The notes under the pieces: model-generated
Database searches by the model: none
Seen by the model: the letters and a program-made list of their open reading frames with translations, nothing else
Told to the model about the DNA's origin: nothing
Assembly: GCA_024280735.1 (NCBI GenBank)
Contig: JAJRPO010000035.1
Location: 1 to 33,033 of the forward strand
Length of the DNA: 33,033 bases
Direction of reading: 5' to 3'
DNA from: Alphaproteobacteria bacterium
Lineage (GTDB): Bacteria; Pseudomonadota; Alphaproteobacteria; Rhodobacterales; Rhodobacteraceae
Made by a program: the position numbers and the translations under genes
Shown here: in pieces, positions 8,216 to 15,345 of the stretch
Layout of the letters: the number at the start of each line of letters is the position of its first letter
How positions within the stretch are numbered: position 1 is the first letter of the stretch

Positions 8216-8671
8216 TTATTGCGACACGGATTTCAAATACTCAACCATGCCGTCGAGGTCTTTTTCCTTTAGGCCTTTAAAAGACATTTTGGTTTTATTA
8301 ACGAATTTCTTGGGGCTGGTTAGGAAGGTCCGCAGATTTTCCTCAGTCCAGACACCACCATCGGCAGCCAGTGCCAACATGCCTTTGGAATATTTATAGT
8401 CAGGTTTGGAACCCATTTCCGCGCCGTAAACACCGTTTAACATCGGGCCAACACCATTTTTGGCTTTGTCGCCAACTTTGTGACAGGCTTTGCATTTTTT
8501 AAAGGTCTTCTTACCCTTTTTTGCCAATGCTTCATCAATCATCACCGGGGCCATTTCTGCGACTGCCTCAGTTGCTTCTTCTGTGGTGGCAGCAGTTTCC
8601 GTGCCGGCCCAAACTGCGGTAGAGGAGGCCAAAAATCCGGCAATAACCATGGTGTTAAAAAACTTCGACAT
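8216..8671 (-). CDS. soxD: Monoheme c-type cytochrome, equivalent to SoxD C-terminal domain
   Basis: 151 residues from ATG 8671. The start is supported by AAGGAATC upstream and a complete signal peptide, MSKFFNTMVIAGFLASSTAVWA. After an acidic/Ala-rich linker there is one class I cytochrome domain: heme motif CKACH at residues 60-64, NGVGPMLNGVYG, and Met in KTKMSFKGL (about 129) as the likely distal ligand. In Paracoccus-type SoxD this domain is fused behind the domain encoded by the preceding gene, giving a diheme protein of about 380 residues. Here it is separate and has its own export signal. It probably completes the SoxCD sulfane dehydrogenase; an independent electron carrier is the alternative. 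Confidence 0.75.
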   Translation of the reverse strand: MSKFFNTMVIAGFLASSTAVWAGTETAATTEEATEAVAEMAPVMIDEALAKKGKKTFKKCKACHKVGDKAKNGVGPMLNGVYGAEMGSKPDYKYSKGMLALAADGGVWTEENLRTFLTSPKKFVNKTKMSFKGLKEKDLDGMVEYLKSVSQ

Positions 8672-8851
8672 TCTGTGATTCCTTGTTTGTTTTACGGCGT
8701 AATGGATAGCCGCCAGTTGTGAGGAGTCTTGCATGAAAGAATCCTTCGTGGGTTTTCTGCATTTAACAGTAGTTTGGGGCAATTGCGAATTGATACGGAT
8801 CACTTATCGGCTGTTTTGCGCGGTTTTGTCACGCAACCCCAACCAAGGGGA
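8672..8851 (-). other. 180-base spacer between the two soxD halves
   Basis: The first half ends with TGA at 8852-8854, and a second in-frame TAA lies at 8804-8806. The frame is then open through the downstream cytochrome, and includes an ATG with AAGGAT upstream near 8733, giving a 20-residue polar extension without signal character. The second gene is in the same frame as the first (distance divisible by three). No hairpin terminator was seen here, so co-transcription is likely. Confidence 0.5.
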
Positions 8852-9481
8852 TCATTCGGATTCCGTATTGCTGGCAGTATCCTTGATTGCCCGTCCGGTA
8901 ATTTGCACGGAGGGTTTGCAATCCGTCATGCAAACCCCGCGGCTAAAGGCCGGATATTCAGTATTGTCGCGATCATCTAGGCGAAAACTGCCGGTGTTTG
9001 GCAGGGCGATACTGGTGAAATTTTCCTTGTTCAGGATGAAATCCTCGTCCACGGCGTCGTTAAGATACAGGATATAGGCCACCAGTTGATACACCTCGTC
9101 GGGTGTCAGAGATTGCGCGTCGCCGTAAGGCATGGCGCGGAAAATGTAATCATAGGCGGTGGATAGATAGGGCCAATAGGAGCCGATGGTTTTGACGGGG
9201 CGTTCTTCGGCCAATGTGTCATGCCCCCCCGCGAGGGCGGGCCAGCGGCCCACGGCCTCGCCGAAATCACCGTGGCAGGCGGCGCATTGGTCGGTAAACA
9301 GCTCTTCGCCGTCAATGACAGAACCGGAGCCTGCGGGCAGGCCTTGGCCGTCGGGGCGCACATCGATATTCCAGGCGGCCACCTCGGCGGGTAGGGCTGC
9401 GCGCCCCAGGTTGAGCTTTCCAGCGGCGGCGGGGCTGGCCAGCAGTCCGGCGATGAGCAATGTTTTAAGAAATCTCGACAT
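8852..9481 (-). CDS. soxD: SoxD N-terminal cytochrome domain, stand-alone (sulfane dehydrogenase cytochrome subunit)
   Basis: 209 residues. Signal peptide MSRFLKTLLIAGLLASPAAA, then a SoxD-type domain: heme motif CAACH at 66-70 followed by GDFGEAVGRWPALAGG, VKTIGSYWPYLSTAYDYIFR, AMPYGDAQSLTPDEVYQL with the probable Met ligand, and a tail with the Cys pair of GVCMTDCK. This matches the N-terminal half of diheme SoxD, the partner of SoxC, which passes electrons from sulfane sulfur oxidation to small cytochromes. It overlaps soxC by 17 bases (translational coupling). The usual C-terminal heme domain is missing here and found in the next gene, so SoxD is split. Confidence 0.85.
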   Translation of the reverse strand: MSRFLKTLLIAGLLASPAAAGKLNLGRAALPAEVAAWNIDVRPDGQGLPAGSGSVIDGEELFTDQCAACHGDFGEAVGRWPALAGGHDTLAEERPVKTIGSYWPYLSTAYDYIFRAMPYGDAQSLTPDEVYQLVAYILYLNDAVDEDFILNKENFTSIALPNTGSFRLDDRDNTEYPAFSRGVCMTDCKPSVQITGRAIKDTASNTESE

Positions 9482-10715
9482 TATCGGTGATCCCTTCTGC
9501 GTTCACGGCCCAAGTCTGGATGCCGTTGTTGTGGTAGGTGGAACTCAGCCCGCGCAATTTGCGCAGGGCGTCCTTGGTGGGTTGGATGTACCCCGTGGAA
9601 TCATGCGCCCTGCTTTGTAACAACAGGGGTTTCCCGTCCCAGACAAAATCATAATAAAAGCGGTGCAGGGATTTATCTAAAGACAGCCCATCAATGCGCG
9701 CCTTGTGCCAGTTTACCCCGCCATCAAGGGTAATATCCACCTGTGGAATGGTGCCGTGGCCCGACCATGCCAGCCCGGTGATAACCGTCTGGCCCGGCCC
9801 GTGGGTGATCGGCATTTGTGGGCTTGGGCTGGTGATGACGGATTTTGCATCCATTTCCCAAGTGAAACGCCGAGAGGTGCCATCTGCCATCAGGTCGGTG
9901 TATTTCGAGGTCTCTTCGCGCTGATGCCAAGGCCTGTCGCCTATTTCCAAACGGCGCAGCCATTTGATCCAAGTGACGCCTTCCCAACCGGGCACCACAA
10001 GGCGCAAAGGGTAGCCGTTTTCCGGGCGCAAGGCCTCGCCGTTCATTTTGAAGGCAACGAGGCAATCATCCAACGCCTTTTCCATTGGGATCGAACGGGT
10101 GAGGCCACTGGAGTCCGCGCCTTCGGCTAGCAGCCAAGTGCCCGCAGTTTTCACGCCGGCCTCTTCTAGCAACAATCGCAGGGGGATGCCCGTATACATC
10201 ACATTGTGAATCATGCCGTGAGTGTATTGCACCCCGTCCATCTGTGGGCCGCGCCATTCCATACCCGAATTGGCAGAGCATTCCATGAAATAGACGTGAT
10301 TTTCGCGCGGGAAGCGCATCAGGTCTTGCATGGTGAAGATCAGCTCTTGCTCGACCAACCCGTTAATCATCAACCGATGATCCGCTGGATCATAGCGGGC
10401 AACGCCGCCATGGTGGCGCTCAAAGCAAACGGAGTTTGGGGTGATGATGCCGTCAAGTTGGTGGATTGGGGTGAAGTTGATCGCCGAAACCGAGTCAGCC
10501 GTTAGCCAAGGTACAGTCCGGCGGATCGTGTCAGATTCATAAGGGGAGGGCGCACCGTAAGGCATATGATTCACCCCATCGCCCAATTCTTGCGCCCACG
10601 GCTGAACATTGGTGATCAATGGGTCGCCTTCGGCACGCGCGCCTGTTCCAGCCAAGCCGGCGCTCGCGGCCATGCCTGCCTTGATGAAATTACGTCGGCT
10701 GGTTTTATCTGACAT
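9465..10715 (-). CDS. soxC: SoxC, molybdopterin subunit of sulfane dehydrogenase
   Basis: 416 residues starting MSDKTSRRNFIKAGMAASAG; ATG 10715 is preferred over TTG 10718 because of the GGGGG site upstream. The RRNFIKAG stretch is a twin-arginine signal, consistent with export of a folded molybdenum protein. The sulfite-oxidase fold is visible: VYFMECSANSGMEWRGPQ with the molybdenum-ligating Cys, LRLVVPGWEGVTWIKWLRRLEI, and a C-terminal dimerisation domain with ITGLAWSGHGTIPQVDITLDGG. With SoxD it removes six electrons from the protein-bound sulfane sulfur in the periplasm. It is separated from soxB by a hairpin and overlaps soxD. Confidence 0.95.
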   Translation of the reverse strand: MSDKTSRRNFIKAGMAASAGLAGTGARAEGDPLITNVQPWAQELGDGVNHMPYGAPSPYESDTIRRTVPWLTADSVSAINFTPIHQLDGIITPNSVCFERHHGGVARYDPADHRLMINGLVEQELIFTMQDLMRFPRENHVYFMECSANSGMEWRGPQMDGVQYTHGMIHNVMYTGIPLRLLLEEAGVKTAGTWLLAEGADSSGLTRSIPMEKALDDCLVAFKMNGEALRPENGYPLRLVVPGWEGVTWIKWLRRLEIGDRPWHQREETSKYTDLMADGTSRRFTWEMDAKSVITSPSPQMPITHGPGQTVITGLAWSGHGTIPQVDITLDGGVNWHKARIDGLSLDKSLHRFYYDFVWDGKPLLLQSRAHDSTGYIQPTKDALRKLRGLSSTYHNNGIQTWAVNAEGITDNVEIS

Positions 10716-10735
10716 CAATGCCCCCTGATACGAAA

Positions 10736-10757
10736 AGGCCCCGTGCTTGCGGGGCCT
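10736..10757 (-). terminator. Terminator-like hairpin between soxB and soxC
   Basis: On the minus strand AGGCCCCG, a six-base loop and CGGGGCCT are followed by TTTTCG. The stem is 8 bp, GC-rich and perfect. It lies 5 bases after the soxB stop and 20 bases before soxC, inside what is normally one operon, so it may attenuate rather than end transcription. Confidence 0.7.
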
Positions 10758-10762
10758 GTCGT

Positions 10763-12457
10763 TTATCCAGTAATTACGTTCACTGATTTGTTTGGATCAA
10801 TGGTCACAGTGCCCTGCGATTTGATCCATTGCTCGGCCACGTCCCAGATTGGCGGCCCTTCAGTGCCCTCATTCACAGAAGCCCAGCCAGCAACCACATA
10901 GGTTTTGTCTGCCTCGATCTTTTCGCCTGTTTTCAGCAGGGTCATGTTCGTTAGACGGCTGCCTTGCGGCTTGTTGATGTCGATGGTGTAGCCCATGCCA
11001 CCCACACGCACCATGTCGCCACCTTGCTGATAATAGGGATCAGGATTGAACAGATTATCTGCCACATCTTCTAGAATGGTGTGGATCAGCTCACCTGTCA
11101 TTTCGGAACGGTAAGCATTTGGATAGCTCATGCCGGTGGCGTTAAACACATCTTCGCGGGTGATGTCGTCGCCGCCAATCAGGCTTGGCCCCCAACGGAA
11201 ACCGGGCGACAGGGCGATGTCGGCCTCGCGCACATCAATCAGCGCGTTACACAGCAGATCGTCCCATGTGCCGTTGAAGTTACCGCGACGATAGAGATCG
11301 TTGGAAGTCGTCCCCCAAACCTCCGCCAGATCAGCCTCAAACGGCGCACGTTGGTCGTTGATCAGTTGCGTCATCACCGGATCGGGGGTGATGACGTCAG
11401 AGAAGATCGGGATCAGTTTATGGGCAAAGCCTTTGACCTCGCCGTCCCGCACATCCAGATCAAGGCGGGTAATGTATTTGCCGTTGGAGCCGGAGGCGAT
11501 CAGCATGGTTTTATTGACCAACACAGGTTCGGGAATGGCGTCATGGGTATGGCCCGTCAGGATCACGTCGATGCCGTCCACATTGGCCGCAAGTTTGCGA
11601 TCCACGTCAAAACCGTTGTGCGACAGCAGAACCACCAGTTCCGCGCCCTCGACGGTGCGGACCATTTCCACCACTTCGCGCATGCGTTCTTGGCGTACAC
11701 CAAACGACAAGCCAGGGAACATCCAGCGCGGGTTGGCGATGGGCATGTAGGGGAATGCTTGGCCGATGATGGCGATTTTTACGCCGCCTGCCTCGACCAT
11801 TTTATACGGATCGTAGGCAGGTTCGTCCCACTCGTTGTCAAAAATATTGGCCCCGAGGAACGGAAAATCGAGCGTGTCGACGATCTCGTTGACGCGGTCA
11901 ATGCCCAAGGTGAATTCCCAATGGGAGGTCATGGCATCCGGTTTTAACGCGTTCATCACGTTGACCATATCCTGACCATTGGTCATTTGCGCGGTATAGG
12001 ACCCCTGCCATGTATCGCCGCCATCCAGCAGCAGTGCGTCAGGGCGATCGGCGCGGATAGAATTTACCACGGTTGAAACGCGGTCAAGGCCGCCCATTTT
12101 GCCGTAAGTTTTCGCCATATTGCCAAAATCAAGATAGCTCAGGGCGTAAGCCTCTGGGGTGCCGGGCGTCAAATTGAACATCTTCAGGAAATCGGCACCG
12201 GTAACGTGAGGTGGCAACCCAAGGGCACCGCCGACGCCGATGTTGACTTCCGGCTCGCGGAAATAAGTTGGCATCAGCTGGGCGTGAATATCAGTGATGT
12301 GGATCAGCGTGACGTTGCCGGTCTTGTTGAAATCTAGCAACTGTGCCTCTGTCATCGATTGCTGCGCTGTTGCGCGCGACAAGTTGCTAACACCGTAAGC
12401 TCCGAAAATTGCCGATGCAGCAACGGAAGCCTGAAGGAAATCACGACGAGAAATCAT
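10763..12457 (-). CDS. soxB: SoxB, dimanganese thiosulfohydrolase
   Basis: 564 residues, normal length. MISRRDFLQASVAASAIFGA is a twin-arginine signal. The metallophosphatase/5'-nucleotidase-type domain has its metal motifs in order: LIHITDIHAQL (about 53-63), LLLDGGDTWQGS, MTSHWEFTLG (replacing the GNHE of nucleotidases, typical of SoxB), VVLLSHNGFDVD and ILTGHTHDAIPEP. The C-terminal domain follows from about residue 370. In the periplasm it hydrolyses the terminal sulfate from SoxY-bound cysteine S-thiosulfonate. It is flanked by hairpins on both sides, which suggests that its transcript level is set separately from soxXYZA. Confidence 0.96.
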   Translation of the reverse strand: MISRRDFLQASVAASAIFGAYGVSNLSRATAQQSMTEAQLLDFNKTGNVTLIHITDIHAQLMPTYFREPEVNIGVGGALGLPPHVTGADFLKMFNLTPGTPEAYALSYLDFGNMAKTYGKMGGLDRVSTVVNSIRADRPDALLLDGGDTWQGSYTAQMTNGQDMVNVMNALKPDAMTSHWEFTLGIDRVNEIVDTLDFPFLGANIFDNEWDEPAYDPYKMVEAGGVKIAIIGQAFPYMPIANPRWMFPGLSFGVRQERMREVVEMVRTVEGAELVVLLSHNGFDVDRKLAANVDGIDVILTGHTHDAIPEPVLVNKTMLIASGSNGKYITRLDLDVRDGEVKGFAHKLIPIFSDVITPDPVMTQLINDQRAPFEADLAEVWGTTSNDLYRRGNFNGTWDDLLCNALIDVREADIALSPGFRWGPSLIGGDDITREDVFNATGMSYPNAYRSEMTGELIHTILEDVADNLFNPDPYYQQGGDMVRVGGMGYTIDINKPQGSRLTNMTLLKTGEKIEADKTYVVAGWASVNEGTEGPPIWDVAEQWIKSQGTVTIDPNKSVNVITG

Positions 12458-12513
12458 CTGCCTAACCCTTTCCGCAAAGATATGCGGGTATCTGAATGTG
12501 TGAGAAAAGAAAA

Positions 12514-12539
12514 ACCCCGCGCAACTGAATGCGCGGGGT
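12514..12539 (-). terminator. Strong terminator between soxA and soxB
   Basis: On the minus strand ACCCCGCGC, an eight-base loop and GCGCGGGGT are followed by TTTTCTTTTC. The 9-bp stem is perfect and GC-rich with a real U tract, 8 bases after the soxA stop and 57 bases before soxB. It is a textbook intrinsic terminator inside the sox cluster. Confidence 0.85.
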
Positions 12540-12547
12540 CAAATAGT

Positions 12548-13393
12548 TTAGTTACGAACGGAAGGTGATTCCACCGACAGGCCGTTGCCGCGAGAAGCGA
12601 CGTACAGTTCCAGCGCCTGGAATTCTGCGCTACCCGGCTTGTAAGGTTCTGCACGGATATTTTTCATGCAGCCTTTGAAACGGGCGTGGATGGAGTTCAT
12701 CTTGGCATTCTTCAAACGGTATGTCGGAAAGCCGTTGATCTGGCCTTGTGATAAGTGGTCCGCACGAATGTAAGCGCCGTAGTTGTCCTCGTGGCAGTTT
12801 GCGCAAGCCATATCCAGCTGGCCAACACGGGTATAGAAGATTTCTTTACCCTGCTCGTAAGCTTCAGCAACTGGACCGTCGGTCGCAACCGAAATCGGCA
12901 TGCCCCGTGATTGCAACGAGATCAGCGATGTCATGGCAGTCATGTTAGAGCCAGTCCATTTCCATTTGTCGGCGCCCATACGATCAACACGACAGTCGTT
13001 GATGTATTGCTCCATGGAATACAGCTTGCCCTTTGCTTCATTCCAACGGGGCAGGGTGGGGCGTAGGCCCGCAAATTCTGCAACGTCTTCGTGACAATTA
13101 GAGCAAGACTTGCCCTCGGAGCCATCAACCGCTGCAAACAAGGCTTCGCCATCTTCAACAAACACAAACGACGGGTTGTCGAAATCGTCTGTTTGCAAAG
13201 ACTGGGTTTCCTTGGAACGGAAACGCCAACCGGAAATCAGCTCGTCCAACGGGCCGCCCTCCATTGGTTTTGCGTCGGTTGAAATGGCTACGCCATCTAC
13301 GGATAGTTTGTGGTCATCGGCATCGGCAAATGCTGCCTGACCGAGGGACATTGCGACAAGGCCGCAAGCCACAGTGCTTAGTAGCTTCTTCAT
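12548..13393 (-). CDS. soxA: SoxA, diheme c-type cytochrome of the SoxXA complex
   Basis: 281 residues. ATG 13393 is chosen because GGGGAGGA lies directly upstream and it gives the signal peptide MKKLLSTVACGLVAMSLGQA; the frame runs 7 codons further up without support. Two heme motifs are present: CSNCH at 97-101 and CANCH at 197-201, so this is the diheme form. The catalytic cysteine persulfide ligand is in KGCMKNIRAEPY at Cys242, with the conserved RAEPY. With SoxX it joins thiosulfate oxidatively to the SoxY cysteine in the periplasm. It lies 21 bases after soxZ. Confidence 0.95.
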   Translation of the reverse strand: MKKLLSTVACGLVAMSLGQAAFADADDHKLSVDGVAISTDAKPMEGGPLDELISGWRFRSKETQSLQTDDFDNPSFVFVEDGEALFAAVDGSEGKSCSNCHEDVAEFAGLRPTLPRWNEAKGKLYSMEQYINDCRVDRMGADKWKWTGSNMTAMTSLISLQSRGMPISVATDGPVAEAYEQGKEIFYTRVGQLDMACANCHEDNYGAYIRADHLSQGQINGFPTYRLKNAKMNSIHARFKGCMKNIRAEPYKPGSAEFQALELYVASRGNGLSVESPSVRN

Positions 13394-13414
13394 ATTATTC
13401 CTCCCCAGGTTCAA

Positions 13415-13735
13415 CTAACCCACTTTGATGGTTTTGGTGGTTTCAGTGACAGTACCGTCATCATCAACCCATTTGAATGCCAGATCGCCGGTTTCGGGAA
13501 CTGTCATATCGAACTGGATGAACGGGTTTGTTGAAACAGCACCGTGCAAGTTCACGCTCATTACTTCGGTGCCATTAAATGTGGCCGAGAAGAAGTTGAT
13601 GATCTTGCGTGGGATCTTGTTGCCGTCTTTGTCTTTGCGCTGTCCTGATTCCATCTTGTGCTTGATCAGCGTTTTGATGGTCACTACGTCGCCTGCTGCC
13701 GCAGACTTCGGAACTTTTACACGAGGTTTACCCAT
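13415..13735 (-). CDS. soxZ: SoxZ, sulfur carrier complex subunit
   Basis: 106 residues, normal size. The immunoglobulin-like SoxZ fold is recognisable from PRVKVPKSAAAGDVVTIKTL, IKHKMESGQRKD, PRKIINFFSATFNGTEVMSV and the end LAFKWVDDDGTVTETTKTIK. It has no signal peptide, as expected for a protein exported together with SoxY by the Tat system. It pairs with SoxY and supports binding of the sulfur-loaded carrier arm by other Sox enzymes. AGGAG precedes the ATG; soxY lies 20 bases upstream. Confidence 0.96.
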   Translation of the reverse strand: MGKPRVKVPKSAAAGDVVTIKTLIKHKMESGQRKDKDGNKIPRKIINFFSATFNGTEVMSVNLHGAVSTNPFIQFDMTVPETGDLAFKWVDDDGTVTETTKTIKVG

Positions 13736-13755
13736 GGTATTCTCCTATTTCTGGT

Positions 13756-14184
13756 TTAGCCGCCGCAGCCGCCGATTGTTACTTTTACCGCTTTGGCAAC
13801 CTGTGTGAACGACCCATCAGCCATTTCAGCAATTGCCACAACGTCCTGCGTGCCGGCCAGTCGGATACGGGTAGAACCGTTACCTGCCGCCAATGCGCCG
13901 AAAGCGAAATCAGCTACATTAGGGTTTGGATTGCCGCTCGCGAGCAGGATAATGCGTTTTGCGCCCGGTGAGGACACGGCCACAGGAACAGTGTTGCCGT
14001 TTTCAGCAATTTCCGGTGTGGTTAATTCGATGCCACCCTCTGCAACGTCAGCACCACCGGTAAAGGCGGCTATTGCTGCTTTCATTACGTCTTCGCTTGC
14101 CGCTTGGGCAAAGCTGACGGGCACGAGTGTCACCGTCAAAGCTGCACCACCAAAGGCAAGCGCTTTTCTTCTGGAGATATTCAT
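13756..14184 (-). CDS. soxY: SoxY, sulfur-binding carrier protein
   Basis: 142 residues. MNISRRKALAFGGAALTVTL is a twin-arginine signal. The mature protein is a beta sandwich and ends in GGCGG with Cys140, the swinging-arm cysteine that carries the sulfur substrate through the Sox cycle. Pathway intermediates are covalently bound here while SoxXA, SoxB and SoxCD act in turn. GGGAG precedes the ATG. Only 12 bases separate it from soxX. Confidence 0.97.
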   Translation of the reverse strand: MNISRRKALAFGGAALTVTLVPVSFAQAASEDVMKAAIAAFTGGADVAEGGIELTTPEIAENGNTVPVAVSSPGAKRIILLASGNPNPNVADFAFGALAAGNGSTRIRLAGTQDVVAIAEMADGSFTQVAKAVKVTIGGCGG

Positions 14185-14196
14185 ATCTACTCCCTC

Positions 14197-14652
14197 TTAC
14201 TCTTTGAGTGTTTGCAAGTAAGCCAAAACATCTTCGAGCTGTGCAGCTGTCAGAATGGTTTTGCCTTGGAATTTTTTCATGGTCCGAACGCCATTCACCA
14301 AACGGTAGAATGATGGCATCATGGAATCATCGAAAGTCATTTTGGAATTCACCAGAATTCCGCGTAACTCTGCCTCATTCCAGCGCGATGCTGCGCCGTC
14401 AAGTGACGGGCCGATTTCGCCGTGGAATGATTGTTCTGTGGCGTCTGAGTTTACATGGCAAGCCAGGCAGTTGCCCAGTTTACGATTTACAAAAACAGAT
14501 TTGCCTTTTGCCGGATCACCCGGTGCTCCCGTCAACGAAGCTGAAACAACTCCGTCCTCCCCGAACATGACGCTATCTGGTGCAACTTCGGCCGCATTGA
14601 CCGCCGTTGCAAAGAAAGCGGCACCAATGGCTGCGATGGCTATGCTCCGCAT
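14197..14652 (-). CDS. soxX: SoxX, monoheme c-type cytochrome of the SoxXA complex
   Basis: 151 residues. Signal peptide MRSIAIAAIGAAFFATAVNA; heme motif CLACH at 62-66 in the family context KLGNCLACHVNSD; GPSLDGAASRW; Met ligand in NSKMTFDDSMMPSFY; C-terminal TAAQLEDVLAYLQTL. It takes electrons from SoxA during coupling of thiosulfate to SoxY. AGGGAGGAA precedes the ATG. It is the first gene of soxXYZA and follows a 114-base gap that probably contains a promoter. Confidence 0.95.
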   Translation of the reverse strand: MRSIAIAAIGAAFFATAVNAAEVAPDSVMFGEDGVVSASLTGAPGDPAKGKSVFVNRKLGNCLACHVNSDATEQSFHGEIGPSLDGAASRWNEAELRGILVNSKMTFDDSMMPSFYRLVNGVRTMKKFQGKTILTAAQLEDVLAYLQTLKE

Positions 14653-14766
14653 TTAGTTTCCTCCCTTTAGTGTTATCGGATGATTGTTACTGAAGGAATC
14701 TGATTTACGCAACATAAATTCGCATATCTGCATGTTATGCCGCATAAGGCGTATTTCCAGAGTAAT
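14653..14766 (-). promoter_or_regulatory. Candidate soxX promoter/operator region
   Basis: This is the largest gap among the minus-strand sox genes. It holds a 13-base palindrome TTATGC-c-GCATAA at 14735-14747, within an AT-rich stretch that also contains GCATAT and CATGTTATGC. A second palindrome GAGTAA-t-TTACTC at 14760-14772 overlaps the soxW stop. The ArsR-type SoxR encoded nearby is the obvious candidate protein, but the actual binding site is unproven. Confidence 0.4.
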
Positions 14767-15333
14767 TTACTCAATCACACCTTGCTCTTTCAGCATCCGC
14801 GCGTGGAACTTTTGAAACACCTCGTCCGTCTGGTAAACGCGATCCGCCATAAACTTTAGAATATTGAAAGTAGTGTATTTTCCAAAGGCACCCGGCATGG
14901 CGAGTACGGCCCGTTGCACACCGGTTCCAGAGTCTGGCAATTCTTCCGGCAGGAATATCATTGTTGGTGTGAACACCAGCCCCCAACGCCGTGCGAGGTC
15001 TTTCTCGCTCATGACCTCGCCATCAAAATCGGTCACCTCTTCGTCACCAAACATATTCAGCTGCACAACAAAGAAATTCTCGCGGATCATCGCGTCGATG
15101 TTTTCGATGGGGAAAATCTCGTTATGCATTTTATTGCAATAGATACACCCCCGTTGCTCAACGATGATGACCATATGTTTGCCTTCCGCGACGGCAGAGG
15201 CGTGATCTTCGGCAAAGTCTTTGAATGTCGTGCGCAGCCACGTCGGTTTGTGCAGCCCGTCGTCGCCCATCTCAACTTCGGCAAAAACGGGTGTGGCCAA
15301 CAGCAGGGCCACCAACAATGAAATCATACGCAT
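14767..15333 (-). CDS. soxW: SoxW, periplasmic thioredoxin-like protein
   Basis: 188 residues. Signal peptide MRMISLLVALLLATPVFA and a thioredoxin fold with CIYC at residues 63-66 in VEQRGCIYCNKMHNE; cis-Pro region FTPTMIFLPEE. In Paracoccus SoxW receives reducing equivalents from SoxV and is linked to keeping SoxYZ active. AAAGGAACC precedes the ATG, 12 bases after soxV, so the two are co-transcribed. Confidence 0.9.
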   Translation of the reverse strand: MRMISLLVALLLATPVFAEVEMGDDGLHKPTWLRTTFKDFAEDHASAVAEGKHMVIIVEQRGCIYCNKMHNEIFPIENIDAMIRENFFVVQLNMFGDEEVTDFDGEVMSEKDLARRWGLVFTPTMIFLPEELPDSGTGVQRAVLAMPGAFGKYTTFNILKFMADRVYQTDEVFQKFHARMLKEQGVIE

Positions 15334-15345
15334 GTTTCGGTTCCT

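Noticed and set aside
8804-8854. soxD split as a sequencing error or readthrough
   Set aside because: The two halves are in the same frame, but both TGA (8852-8854) and TAA (8804-8806) interrupt it, and the second half carries its own ribosome binding site and signal peptide. A single error does not explain this.
11081-11947. Long plus-strand open frame of 288 codons opposite soxB
   Set aside because: It lies entirely within soxB on the other strand, has no recognisable domain and reflects codon bias of the real gene. The same holds for frames opposite the sarcosine alpha gene (19335-20006) and the PrpD gene (2205-2963).
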